NCBI GenBank assembly: GCA_008690995.1
Contig: VRMN01000004.1
Span: 806,001 to 870,000, forward strand
DNA length: 64,000 nt
DNA from: Porphyridium purpureum
Lineage: Eukaryota > Rhodophyta > Bangiophyceae > Porphyridiales > Porphyridiaceae
Reading direction: 5' to 3'
This document shows positions 25,744-35,317 of the stretch, piece by piece. The position numbers and the translations under genes are program-made. The notes under the pieces were generated by a model. That model was not told the DNA's origin. It worked only from the letters and a program-made list of their open reading frames with translations, and did no database searches. Positions within the stretch are counted from its first letter, which is position 1. Every line of letters starts with the position of its first letter.

Positions 25744-27351
25744 CTACATGTCTTTCAAGAGGTGACGAATGACATTCGACAGTTCCTCTCGCGGCGTCTC
25801 TGACTGTGACTCTGCCGCCAAGTTCTTGAGCTGAACGATCCCGTTTTCGAGCTCTGTCTCACCAAAAATCGCAACCAGCGGAATGCCGCTCTCCAGGGCG
25901 TACGCGAGCTGCTTTGGCATTTTCGGATTTTCCGCGTAGCTGAATTCCGCAGCGATACCAGCAGCCCACAGCTCCGAAGCCAGCGCCATCCGGGCGCAAA
26001 TCATGTTGTCTCCTTTCCCAATGGACGCCACAAGCACCTGCGTCTTTGACGAGCGAATGACGCGGTTTTCAGACTTTGCTAGCTCTTCCTCGGCTTTTTC
26101 CATGATTGCCATGACCCGCTCTATGCCGAGCGAACAGCCCACGCACTTGACTTGTCTGTTGGAAAACATGCCAACGAGGTTGTCGTACCGACCGCCTGCG
26201 GCAATGGAGCCCAAAGCAGTTTTACCGTCTGTGAGAACCACTTCAAAGATCACGCCCGTATAGTAATCAAGCCCACGAGCAAGCGACAGATCAAAGGAAA
26301 GCCGATTCGTCACTGATTCGCCCATCGCATCGCAAAACATAAAGAGCCTTTCCATATCATCAAGCGCGGCCTTTGCGGAAGCATCTTCAACGAGCGCAGC
26401 GTCCGACCGCAACTTGTCCAAGACAACTTTCGGCTCACCCAGCACAGTCACGTACGTCCCGATGCGGTCTGCCGACGCCTCGGACAGTCCCTTGGTTTGG
26501 ACCATTTCCTTGCGTACATTTTCCCACGACTCTTTGTCGAGCTTATCGACAGCGGAGCTAATGGCACGGAGCTTTTCTTGCGGCACGCCACACACAGTAA
26601 AGATGCCGTCCAGAATGCCGCGATGGTTGATTTTGATCTTGTAGTTGCCTAGACTCTGCGCGTGGAACGAGGAGATCGACGCCAGAGTGTCTAACAGCTC
26701 GGTAAGCACCTTGAGCACCTCGGAGTCAGGCACCATTGAGGGATAGTCACCAGCCACGTCGTAGTCACACTGATAGAACTCGCGAAACCGACCTCGCTGG
26801 ACAGAAGGCTGATCGCGTCGATACACTCTTGAGATGTGGTAGCGCTTGAGTTGGCTGATCTTGTTAAGCGCCAGGTATCGAGCAAAGGGCACGGTCAGGT
26901 CGTACCGGAGCGACAAGAGCTCGCCGCCCTGATCGGCAATGTCGTAGATAAGCTTTGAGTCCTCGCCGTACTGATCGACCAACGTTTCCTTCAGCTCAAA
27001 CACCGGCGTGTCAATCGTGACCGCGCCATGTTTCTCAAACACGTTCGACACGATCCGAAACGCCTTTTCGCGAATCACCATCTGCTGCGGCCCAAAATCA
27101 CGAGTGCCCTTGGCCACTTTGGGCGTCACACGCCGCGACATATTGCTATCGGCCCAACCAGCCACGGCTTGGTCACTTGCTGTTCGAATCGCGATCGAGC
27201 CCAGCCGTGTCTTGCGAGAATGCGCCACGGGTGCGCTTTTCCCGCCAATCACGCGCACGGCACGCAGTGCGTCGTGCAGGCCGCACCCAGTCGTGAAGAT
27301 CGACCCGACCGTGCTGCTGCTGAGTCCTACCGCGCGCACACACACTCGCAT
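25744..27351 (-). CDS. Histidyl-tRNA synthetase, probably dual-targeted through two in-frame starts
   Basis: This is a class II synthetase: KGTRDFGPQQMVIREKAF at the start, motif 2 region RDQPSVQRGRFREFYQCDYD, HisA motif RGLDYYTGVIFEV, motif 3 region AAGGRYDNLVGMF and GCSLGIERVMAIME, then the anticodon-binding domain with VASIGKGDN. The enzyme charges tRNA-His. Two in-frame ATGs matter. The ATG at 27351 gives a 70-residue leader (MRVCVRAVGLSSSTVGSIFT onward) rich in Arg, Ser and Ala with few acids. The ATG at 27141 starts at MSRRVTPKVAKGTRDFG, the usual cytosolic N-terminus. Alternative starts giving organellar and cytosolic forms are common for this enzyme. The frame is open to 27744, but that part overlaps the divergent gene. 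Confidence 0.93.
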   Translation of the reverse strand: MRVCVRAVGLSSSTVGSIFTTGCGLHDALRAVRVIGGKSAPVAHSRKTRLGSIAIRTASDQAVAGWADSNMSRRVTPKVAKGTRDFGPQQMVIREKAFRIVSNVFEKHGAVTIDTPVFELKETLVDQYGEDSKLIYDIADQGGELLSLRYDLTVPFARYLALNKISQLKRYHISRVYRRDQPSVQRGRFREFYQCDYDVAGDYPSMVPDSEVLKVLTELLDTLASISSFHAQSLGNYKIKINHRGILDGIFTVCGVPQEKLRAISSAVDKLDKESWENVRKEMVQTKGLSEASADRIGTYVTVLGEPKVVLDKLRSDAALVEDASAKAALDDMERLFMFCDAMGESVTNRLSFDLSLARGLDYYTGVIFEVVLTDGKTALGSIAAGGRYDNLVGMFSNRQVKCVGCSLGIERVMAIMEKAEEELAKSENRVIRSSKTQVLVASIGKGDNMICARMALASELWAAGIAAEFSYAENPKMPKQLAYALESGIPLVAIFGETELENGIVQLKNLAAESQSETPREELSNVIRHLLKDM

Positions 27352-27523
27352 GCGATCCTCATCAATAATCGCGCTCCTGGACCGTGAACACCATCGAACA
27401 AGACGGCGGTGGCCAGGGGGCTGTGCGCCGCAGGAGCAGAAATTAAGTTGCGACAGCCGACGGGGCGCCGGCGACGGAGCGAGAGTGGCGAAGCAAGCCA
27501 TACAGGTTGCAGGGTACCACAAG

Positions 27524-28594
27524 ATGGCGATGAAGACTGAGCTGCTGGTACTGATTCTCAGCGCCGGGATGACCGCAGCAGAGCTGGCAGCAACGATAGA
27601 GAAGCTAAAGCAGTCGTCAAAGTCGATTGGAACGCACAAGCGGCGGCAATTGTACTGGGATGCGTACACAAAGATGAGCAGCAAGGCTTCGTCGAGCGTC
27701 GCGGATGGAGCGTATGTGTTTCTCAAGTACTCTGCGCCAGTCACCGCAGCAGAAGGCGGCGGCGGAGACGGCGACGCGGTTGGCTCATCCTCTGCATCCT
27801 CTCAGGACGATGGCAAAGTCGAACTGGCGGAGCTCACAAAACGGCAGAAAGGCATGATCCAGAGCGGTTCTATTGAAATTCTCGGCCGCGCTCTGAAACC
27901 ACCCGAAGACCCTGCCAGCAAGGGCTGGTGTGTGGCCTTTAGTGAGGAAGGCGCACAGATTGCGTGGGATGATCTGATGAGCGGGGAACCAGCGATTTAC
28001 ATCACTCCTGAAGCTGTGTGGGTGGGTACAAGGCATAAGCGAGCGCTGTGCAAAAATACCGGCGCGCCGCTCAAGACCGTAAAGGATGTTGAGAAATTCG
28101 TGGCAGAGCTGAAGCCTGAGAATCCACTTCGCTCGGTCTCGTTCGCCGGCAACGAGCCCCCTTCCGTGAATGACTACAACGTCATGCTTGCGGGTACGTT
28201 CAAGCTCGACGGCCCGCTGCCACCGAGCATCGGGCTTGTAAACACAACTAGCACCTCAGAAATCTACGATTACTTTTTGGACCGGAAGAACGAGGCGCTG
28301 ATCAGTGAGGCCAACAAGATGCTCGGACAAATGCTGGCGGACACGAACAAGGGTCTGACGCCGTTGATCAGTGCGTCTAGTACAAAAGAGGCCGCAGTGG
28401 CGTACAAGAGCGCGCTCATGAAAAAGGTATTTGTGCATGAGAGTATGAAAAAGTTCATCAACAAGGCCCGCGAGGACGGTTCGGTGGAGCTCTGCGTGAT
28501 CCGTGGCGACATGGCCAAGACTGGTGAGTTCGGGCAGTACGGTGGGATTGTATTTGAAATGTTTTATCGTGTTGATCTTTCCACTATGACATAA
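27524..28594 (+). CDS. Conserved-looking protein of unknown function
   Basis: I do not recognise this 356-residue protein. It starts at MAMKTELLVLILSAGMTAAE, with a helical N-terminus containing HKRRQLYWDAYTKM, then a Gly/Ser/Asp-rich linker. The second half looks like a compact alpha/beta domain: CVAFSEEGAQIAWDDL, EAVWVGTRHKRALCKN, DYNVMLAGTFKLDGPLPPSI, YDYFLDRKNEALISEANKM, and a C-terminal VFVHESMKKFINKAREDGS then GEFGQYGGIVFEMFYRVDL. No signal peptide or membrane segment is seen, so it is probably cytosolic. The start at 27524 leaves 172 bases to the divergent HisRS ATG; the open frame further upstream is antisense to HisRS. Confidence 0.7.
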   Translation: MAMKTELLVLILSAGMTAAELAATIEKLKQSSKSIGTHKRRQLYWDAYTKMSSKASSSVADGAYVFLKYSAPVTAAEGGGGDGDAVGSSSASSQDDGKVELAELTKRQKGMIQSGSIEILGRALKPPEDPASKGWCVAFSEEGAQIAWDDLMSGEPAIYITPEAVWVGTRHKRALCKNTGAPLKTVKDVEKFVAELKPENPLRSVSFAGNEPPSVNDYNVMLAGTFKLDGPLPPSIGLVNTTSTSEIYDYFLDRKNEALISEANKMLGQMLADTNKGLTPLISASSTKEAAVAYKSALMKKVFVHESMKKFINKAREDGSVELCVIRGDMAKTGEFGQYGGIVFEMFYRVDLSTMT

Positions 28595-29430
28595 GACCTT
28601 GCATTCGCTCAATTGGTCGCAACTTGAGTGGAAGCCCAAATCATGCCACGAGCTTGGTCGCTTTGCCAATGTGGCGCGCAGCGGGCAAAGATGATTTAGA
28701 ATCTATTTTCGTTTCTGTGAGCCGGGTGCGAGAGCGAGAAAGTGCAAGTTCATTCGGAATCAGTGCCGCAGCGCACTATTGTATACAGTCTAGCAGTATC
28801 TCAGGCTTGGTTCTGACGTACACTATCATCTCTCATTTTACTCGCCGCACTTCCAGCCCATGATTACGTAGTCGCAAGCCGCATGATGGACGCAAAAGTT
28901 CCTTTTGCCCTGGTTGGACGAAATCGCTTTGGCAAGTTGGTCGCGCCATGGTAGTGAACGTGGATAGTTTAAACCGGCAGAAGGTTGTCAAAACGACGGG
29001 TAGACTGACAAGACGTAGATATGCGTCATCGGACCTCGCACTGTGCTGCTTTCCACGTCGGCCAAGCCGAACACGTCATCGGTGATGCGCAGTCACCTCG
29101 CCATCGCCACCTGTAGGAGATCTTGTTTCCTGGGACTCGAGGATAAAGCATCAACTTCTTTATCCATCTCACGTAGCCGTGAGCCATGTCCAGCGCATCA
29201 CGAGTCGATGTCCGAACATGCGCGGCCTTCATGTCAAAGACGATGGAGCCCGTTTCTGGTCGAAGCTTGTTGGCTTTGAAAATTTAAACAGGCGTCAAGC
29301 GCGCCAGTCGGCCGTGTAGTTTGAAAGTGGATGCGCATTAGGAGCAAGAGACCTGCACCAGGCGGCGGCGGCAGCATGGCGACGCGGCATGTCAAGAGTA
29401 GCTTGACGCAAGCGACTCGAGCAGGCGTCA
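28595..29430. other. Intergenic region before the CLC gene
   Basis: About 835 bases with no recognised gene. TATACAGT (near 28783) and GTACACT (near 28819) are imperfect relatives of the CTGTAC motif, but they lie 600 bases from the next start. Confidence 0.5.
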
Positions 29431-31029
29431 TTGGATTTGAGTGGACTGCGCCGAGAAGACGCAGCAGCAAGACGAGAAATGAATGACACGGAAGCGCAGC
29501 CCTTGCTGCGCCGGCAGCTGACCTCTAGTGTGGCCGAGTCTATTCACATGTACGTGCAGCTCGGAGTTGTGGCTATCTGCATGGCGTCGTCTGCAGCCTG
29601 CATTGGATCAGCCGCCGAATTGCTTCTCGATTGGCGGTTTGGCTTCTGCCGGTCTTCTCCGTGGCTGCTGAGCGAGTACTGTCCTACTGACTCGTACGTC
29701 AGATGGGAGGATGTCATTGTGTCTCAGGGAGGCGCCTTGCTGTGGCTGCGCGTTGTGTACTCCACCTTACTTGGATGTCTGGCAGCCTGCTTAGTCAAAG
29801 TATTCGCATCATCCGCGTCGGGCAGCGGAATTCCTGAGATAAAGGCACACATGAACGGGTTGGATGTCGGCGCACCAGAGACATTTGCGCCTCGGGTGCT
29901 CGCAATCAAGTCGGTCGCGCTCATCATGTCAGTCGGCTCAGGGCTAAGCCTCGGCTACGAAGGACCTTACATTCACATTGCAGTGTGCTGGGCGAACCTT
30001 GTGCAAAGGCTAAGCAAGCTGAAGCCCATGCCAATGTTGAAACGCTCATCAGCACTTAATACGCCATCTCTGGCCGCGTGTGCAGCTGGCAGTGCGTGCG
30101 CTGTCGCAGTCGCGTTTGCAGCACCGTTTGGCGCTTGCGTCTTTATTCTTGAAGAGTTCATCATCGAGCAGGGACACACCAGCTCGTCTGAGCTGCTCCA
30201 AATGGCATGGACAAGTGTAGTATCCGTTATGGTGCTCCATGTTCTGAAGTCGCGAGAGGCCGGTTCGATCATTTTGATGGCGCTTTCCGGCGAGCTTCAC
30301 TGGACATGGTTCGAACTGCCCCTCTTCCTCATCATCGGGTTTTCGTGTGGCACACTTGGCATTCTCTTCAAAACGTGCTACCTGGAGATTTATAGACTGC
30401 GAAGCGGCCAGCGTTGGTGGAAACATGCACCGATTCTCGAAGCGGGCCTCGTGTGTGTTGTGACAACTGTGTTCTCTTTCACGTTCCCTGTATCGGAAGT
30501 ACGCTTGAGCAGCTCTGATTTGCTGAAAGCGTTGTACGAGCCTTGCCAGTGGAGTAATCAGTTAGAATCAACTGTGCTCTGCCATGCGCCAGGTTTTGTG
30601 ACGTGGATTGGTTCTCTCTTTGCGATCCTCGTTCTGAAATTTGTTCTGTCAATTCTTGCCATTCCGTTGCGACTGCCAAGCGGAACTTTCATTCCATCCT
30701 TCTTTCTTGGTGCGACCGGGGGGCGATGCATAGCTGCGCTTACTTATTCGTTTGGATCCTTCATACATGTTCTGCCGGTCTGCGCACAAGAGAATCGATG
30801 CATCCAGCCGCATTTGTATGCGCTTCTGGGCAGTTGCAGCTTTCTGTCTGGCGTTACCAACGGATGGTTTAGCGTTGCACTCATTTCGGTGGAGCTGACT
30901 GGGAGCTTGCAACACAGTCTTCCGGTGCTGACATGCGTCATCGCTTCTAAACTGGCCTGCCGCGCGTTGGAGTCTACAAGCCTTTATGATGGCCTTATCG
31001 AGCAGAAGGGCTACGCAGCCGTAATGTGA
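29431..31029 (+). CDS. CLC-type chloride channel/transporter without CBS domains
   Basis: This integral membrane protein has the CLC selectivity motifs: GSGIPEIKAHMNG near residue 131, LGYEGPYIHIAVCW near residue 175 with the gating glutamate kept, FGACVFILEEF with the acidic pair that supplies the proton glutamate in exchangers, and LPSGTFIPSFFLGATGGR near residue 416. The two glutamates suggest a Cl-/H+ exchanger rather than a channel. A dileucine-like QPLLRR near the N-terminus could direct it to endosomes or vacuoles. The protein ends soon after the last helices (532 residues). The roughly 200-residue C-terminal CBS pair found in most eukaryotic CLCs is absent, and there is no room for it downstream. 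The start is either 29431 or MNDTEAQPLL at 29476-29478. Confidence 0.92.
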   Translation: MDLSGLRREDAAARREMNDTEAQPLLRRQLTSSVAESIHMYVQLGVVAICMASSAACIGSAAELLLDWRFGFCRSSPWLLSEYCPTDSYVRWEDVIVSQGGALLWLRVVYSTLLGCLAACLVKVFASSASGSGIPEIKAHMNGLDVGAPETFAPRVLAIKSVALIMSVGSGLSLGYEGPYIHIAVCWANLVQRLSKLKPMPMLKRSSALNTPSLAACAAGSACAVAVAFAAPFGACVFILEEFIIEQGHTSSSELLQMAWTSVVSVMVLHVLKSREAGSIILMALSGELHWTWFELPLFLIIGFSCGTLGILFKTCYLEIYRLRSGQRWWKHAPILEAGLVCVVTTVFSFTFPVSEVRLSSSDLLKALYEPCQWSNQLESTVLCHAPGFVTWIGSLFAILVLKFVLSILAIPLRLPSGTFIPSFFLGATGGRCIAALTYSFGSFIHVLPVCAQENRCIQPHLYALLGSCSFLSGVTNGWFSVALISVELTGSLQHSLPVLTCVIASKLACRALESTSLYDGLIEQKGYAAVM

Positions 31030-31373
31030 GGCTGAATCTGAGTCTGAATCTGGAAAGGAGCGCGAGTTTGAAAATACATTGTTTACAACAGTGCCGCTTG
31101 GATGTTGCACGAAAATTCAGAAGACCACGCGTACGGCTTCCGTGAAGATCTGTACAAGTTGAGTGAATATAGTGGAAGCGATTGAGCAATATTGGTAGGA
31201 GTTCCGCCGTCATTACATGTTCTGTGCCTGCCCTGCTTTCGTCGATTTCTAAAAACGCTAGTCAGAAAAGGATGGAAACTACGAATAAACTGCTGCGTAC
31301 CGAAACATACAGGACCTCAAATCGTGGACGCTTTGGGATCGCTTTCGTATGCAACACATCCCATGGGCAAGAG
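31030..31373. other. Convergent intergenic region between CLC and HBS1
   Basis: About 340 bases between two stop codons. No gene or motif is seen; it should hold the two 3' ends. Confidence 0.5.
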
Positions 31374-33728
31374 TCATAAAAATTTCGTGACGATTCCTGC
31401 CGCAATGGTTCGGCCATGATCACGCAGTAAGAAGCGACCAAGTGCCCGTAAGGTTGTGTACGTCTCCAGGGGCACTGGGCGCACCGTTTCGAAATGGATG
31501 ATCGCGCTCTGACTCTTTGACAGAAATCGGGGACGCGCTTTGGCTGAGTTGTCAGCAGACTTGTGGTCCTTCTTGCCATGCACGAGTTCGACCAGCTTTA
31601 CGATCGCTCCAGCTTCCTCCATGGCACCCACGTGAAGAATGCATTTGTGTCCAGGTAAAATGGGCGCGCTGACATGCGACAAGATGATAATTTGTGCTTC
31701 AAATCTACTCAGCATGGGCACAGGATTTTCTGGATCACAGAGCACGGCGCCCGATACGAGCAGCGAAGCGTCCACACCATTTTGCACGAAATTTAGTGCG
31801 AGAGTCACCGCATTGTCGCCCGCACATGCCACTTCCATTTTCAGATCTCCGGTCTGAACAGATTTGACGTTGGCGAGCTCGCCCATGGGCATGATCTGCA
31901 GCTTATCGCCGGCCATGATTGAGCCAGAGATCAGCTTGCCGGTCACCGCAGTATCGCCAAGATTCTGGCGGCGCGTGACGTCAGCCACTGAGAATCGAGT
32001 TGGCATTTCTAACAAACTCGCCTGCTCCTGTTCTTTTGCCTTTGCCTGCGCGAGTTCGACGACGGCGTCCAACAAGGTTGGCCCACTCGCGCTGTACCAG
32101 CTGGCCAAATGATGACTGGGTGGCGGTTGCTCGGTCAAATTCAAACCTTCCGCTCCGGACACCGGGATAAATCGTACATTCGAGCGGATTCCGGACTGCT
32201 TCAAAAACGCTGCGAGAATTTCGGAGACTTCCACAAATCTTTTCTGGTCATACTGGACCACGTCCAGCTTGTTGACTGCGACGATCACATGAGCAATGCC
32301 GAGAGCCTTGATGAGTAGTGCGTGCTCGCGCGTTTGCCCATCATTGCCAAACCCAGCTTCAAACTCACCGGGTGATGCGTCTACGACGAGTATGGCGGCG
32401 TCGGCTTGCGAGGCGCCAATGATCATTGTCGGCACAAAGTCACGATGACCAGGTGAGTCGATGAGGACCAGTTGTACCGCTGGAGTGTCTGTCGCACCCG
32501 GTGCCGGCACCTTGGCATGGTGCATAGCAATGTCAATCGTGACACCACGCTGGCGCTCCTCAGGATCCACGTCATTGATCCATGCAAGTTGCTCTTCCTT
32601 GTGCCTGCGCGTGGAGACCGTCCCGATCAGGCGCAAAAAATGGCCAAGAAGGGTGCTTTTGCCAGCATCAACGTGGCCCGTGACCACCAGCGCGATTTGG
32701 CTGCCCATCTCATTCGCGCGACTCCCCTGCAGGGCCCGCACATCCACTTGTTTGTTTCGCTGCTTTGGAGGCGGCGCGACTTTAGGGGCCTGGCCGGAGT
32801 CCCACTCGGAAGCATTTCCTTGCTCGCGGGCTGGCGCTGAGTCTCCTGTCTTTCGCCCGGGGTCCGCTTTCTTGGTGGACTCAATCACCGTGACAGACCT
32901 TCTTGACTTTGGCCGTGGTAATTCTACTTTAAGCGGCGCCGACTTTTGCCCAGTCACGTCGGCCAAAGTACTCCGTTCGTCCACCGGGATTGAAGGGCTT
33001 TCTGGTTGTGTTCGATCCCGGAGACTGTTCAGCTGCGACGATTCCCAGGGCGACGCTACGCCTCGCCCTGCAAGCACAATGTCGTCCGGCGACGGCTGAT
33101 CAAACTGAAACATCATTGGGGCATCATCAGCTCCAGCAGAATCTGCGGACGGTTCAAAGCCAGGCGGAATATTTAAATAGCTGGCTCGTACATCTTCTTG
33201 CAAAAGCTGCGCAAAGGAAGACAACTCTCGTCCGACATCTAAGGATGGTCCTGGACCATTCGGCCCCACCTCCAGGTCGTGTGACACTTGGTCACTATGC
33301 ATCGCCTTCGTCCGTAGACCAGGCATCTCGCCGTACCCGTCCAAGAGCTCCGCAATAGCTATTTCAACATCATAGTCGCTCCTCCGCAACGCCGCATCAA
33401 CCTGTGCCTTTGTGAACGCGTCGCCCAGGATCGTGCGCACTTGTTCGGTCGCCGTGTCCAACAAGTGCTCCTCCCTCAAGATCTGCTCACGCGACGGTGC
33501 ATCTGCCCGGGCATTATCGTTCTTGCCTGCACCATCGGCCAAATTCAGGCTGAGCACGTCGCCCAGCGTCTGCTGCGGAGGTCGAGTCTGGCAATCGTAC
33601 ATATACTGTGCCGCCACGCTCGGCGACATCTCACCACTCGAGAACGACCGCGCAAAACTGTCATCATCATCCGACAGGTCGCGCTCCTCGTCATAGTTCA
33701 TGTTCCGCACATATCGATGGCGCGACAT
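31374..33728 (-). CDS. HBS1: HBS1-like translational GTPase (ribosome rescue)
   Basis: The N-terminal HBS1 domain is visible (EQVRTILGDAFTKAQVDAAL, RRSDYDVEIAIAELLDGYG). A disordered linker leads to an eEF1A-type G domain: VVTGHVDAGKSTLLGHFLRL near residue 348, RQRGVTIDIAMHHAKV, LIDSPGHRDFVPTMI, VAVNKLDVVQYD and VSGAEGLNL. Domains II and III follow and end in HGRTIAAGIVTKFL, a typical HBS1/eRF3 terminus. HBS1 with Dom34/Pelota splits stalled ribosomes in no-go decay. The long variable linker and the N-terminal HBS1_N domain favour HBS1 over eRF3. The start at 33728 (MSRHRYVRNMNYDEERDL) matches HBS1 N-termini; the open frame up to 34082 is leader sequence. Confidence 0.9.
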   Translation of the reverse strand: MSRHRYVRNMNYDEERDLSDDDDSFARSFSSGEMSPSVAAQYMYDCQTRPPQQTLGDVLSLNLADGAGKNDNARADAPSREQILREEHLLDTATEQVRTILGDAFTKAQVDAALRRSDYDVEIAIAELLDGYGEMPGLRTKAMHSDQVSHDLEVGPNGPGPSLDVGRELSSFAQLLQEDVRASYLNIPPGFEPSADSAGADDAPMMFQFDQPSPDDIVLAGRGVASPWESSQLNSLRDRTQPESPSIPVDERSTLADVTGQKSAPLKVELPRPKSRRSVTVIESTKKADPGRKTGDSAPAREQGNASEWDSGQAPKVAPPPKQRNKQVDVRALQGSRANEMGSQIALVVTGHVDAGKSTLLGHFLRLIGTVSTRRHKEEQLAWINDVDPEERQRGVTIDIAMHHAKVPAPGATDTPAVQLVLIDSPGHRDFVPTMIIGASQADAAILVVDASPGEFEAGFGNDGQTREHALLIKALGIAHVIVAVNKLDVVQYDQKRFVEVSEILAAFLKQSGIRSNVRFIPVSGAEGLNLTEQPPPSHHLASWYSASGPTLLDAVVELAQAKAKEQEQASLLEMPTRFSVADVTRRQNLGDTAVTGKLISGSIMAGDKLQIMPMGELANVKSVQTGDLKMEVACAGDNAVTLALNFVQNGVDASLLVSGAVLCDPENPVPMLSRFEAQIIILSHVSAPILPGHKCILHVGAMEEAGAIVKLVELVHGKKDHKSADNSAKARPRFLSKSQSAIIHFETVRPVPLETYTTLRALGRFLLRDHGRTIAAGIVTKFL

Positions 33729-35317
33729 CTCATGAATCCCTGCCGACCCGGCCTCCTCTCTTCCCTCTCTCGCCGCCGAGACCGTACTCAAGCCTACGTC
33801 ACAATCGCCGATGTTGCTGTGCGACAAGCAGGGAAAGCCGTGTGAAGGGAGTAAGCGGAAGTGCTTTGAGAGAGTCAAGCCCTTTCGTGGTCTACGGCAT
33901 CGGCGACTCGGTACCGGAACCGAGTGGTCGAACAAGTGATGAGCGGCAGAGACAAGGGCGACTGGTGAACAACTTCGGAAAATGCTTGCGGTTTTCGTTG
34001 TGTCTAGAGACTGGTAAGAACAAAGAGCAGACATGCGTATAAATGCCGTTCTCGTAAGACGCATACGAAAAAAAATAAGCACGACGTAGACATCTTGCCA
34101 GGAAAACTCTAGGCGCTTCCTTTACTCTTTCTCAAATTGCTCGTGAAGGATGCCGACAGACGCACACAGAACTTTGGCTGAGCAAAAAAGCTTCCCCATA
34201 GGCTTAGCTGGACCATGAGGCTCGGCACTATCGCGCCCGACTCCACAGAGTCATCCCGACGCACCGGTGACCAAGGGTTTCCCCGCAGCGTCAGGCAGAA
34301 AGCTCCCTAAAAGTCCACCTTGTCTGTGCCGCACACTTGCTTGCCCAAACCCGTCTGAACAACCTCAATCAAGACACACGCTTCATACCCGGCTGTGGTC
34401 TTCTCTGCACCAGCGGAGCACAGGAGGAGAGGAGATGGCTCATTTTGAATCAAGCAGTTTCGCACGCTCCAACTGGACGAGCAATGTCGCGGAAACGCAG
34501 TCGCCGCATCCTGAGTCAGCGAGCTCATCTTTCTCTTCCAAGGGGCTACGCCGTTATTCTTCTGTCCACCGTTGCCTTCGCACCTTGCCCTCTCGTACGT
34601 TGCCGTGCCAGGAAAACCAACCCACATTGATTCCAAGCCGTCAGATTCAGCTCTAAGCGAAAGATCAACGCTTGAAGATCTTCCTACCGTTGATTCCTTG
34701 CGGGACTTCCATATCAACCACAGCGAAAGCCAAATCGCTCACAAAGATAAAGCACGATCGACTACTTCGAACACATGCCCGCAAGAAAGTGGAAGTGATC
34801 ATGAATATACATTCTTGATTGACGCTTGAATGGTGGCAACTCTTACCGCCGGCAAGATGCGTGCACCGTGAAGCCACAGCGTGAAGTTAGCAAAGCTCAC
34901 CCCCCGCAGAAGGGTCTAGAGCAGTTTCCTTTTCTTTCTATGGAAAGGGCCAAGTCATGTCCGACACGGGTTGCGACGCCGCAGCTCTATGCACAAAGAG
35001 CAGAGCGTATGTTGCGGCGCTCATCGTTGCTGCATGTTTGCTCGCCACAAAAATGATCCAACTGCATTGAGTTTCAACATTGGGCACGCATAGAGACATT
35101 CTCTAGACTGGTAGCCAATGAGTCCACCAAGCTGGGTTCATGGCACAAAGCTGCAAGCACGGCTTAATTTGACAAGGCATCTTAGAGCCAAAACAAAAAC
35201 CAGCTTTTTCCAGGGGTAGATCACGCTATAACGAATTCCAACCCGCTCGGCAGATCAGGCTTCAACCTAGTCCGCATTAGACTCAGACGCCAAAGCTTAA
35301 AGAGAGAGGGAGAAAGG
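33729..35317. other. Long intergenic region without a convincing gene
   Basis: This stretch of nearly 1.6 kb lies between HBS1 and SDA1 on the minus strand. Short overlapping frames occur on both strands (for example 34267-34656 plus, 34307-34717 minus, 34572-34829 plus), but none has recognisable domains or a better codon pattern than its antisense. The piece next to 33728 is the purine-rich (mRNA sense) HBS1 leader. Confidence 0.45.

Noticed and set aside
34267-34829. Possible small genes in the HBS1-SDA1 gap
   Set aside because: Overlapping frames on both strands, none with domains or a clear start context.
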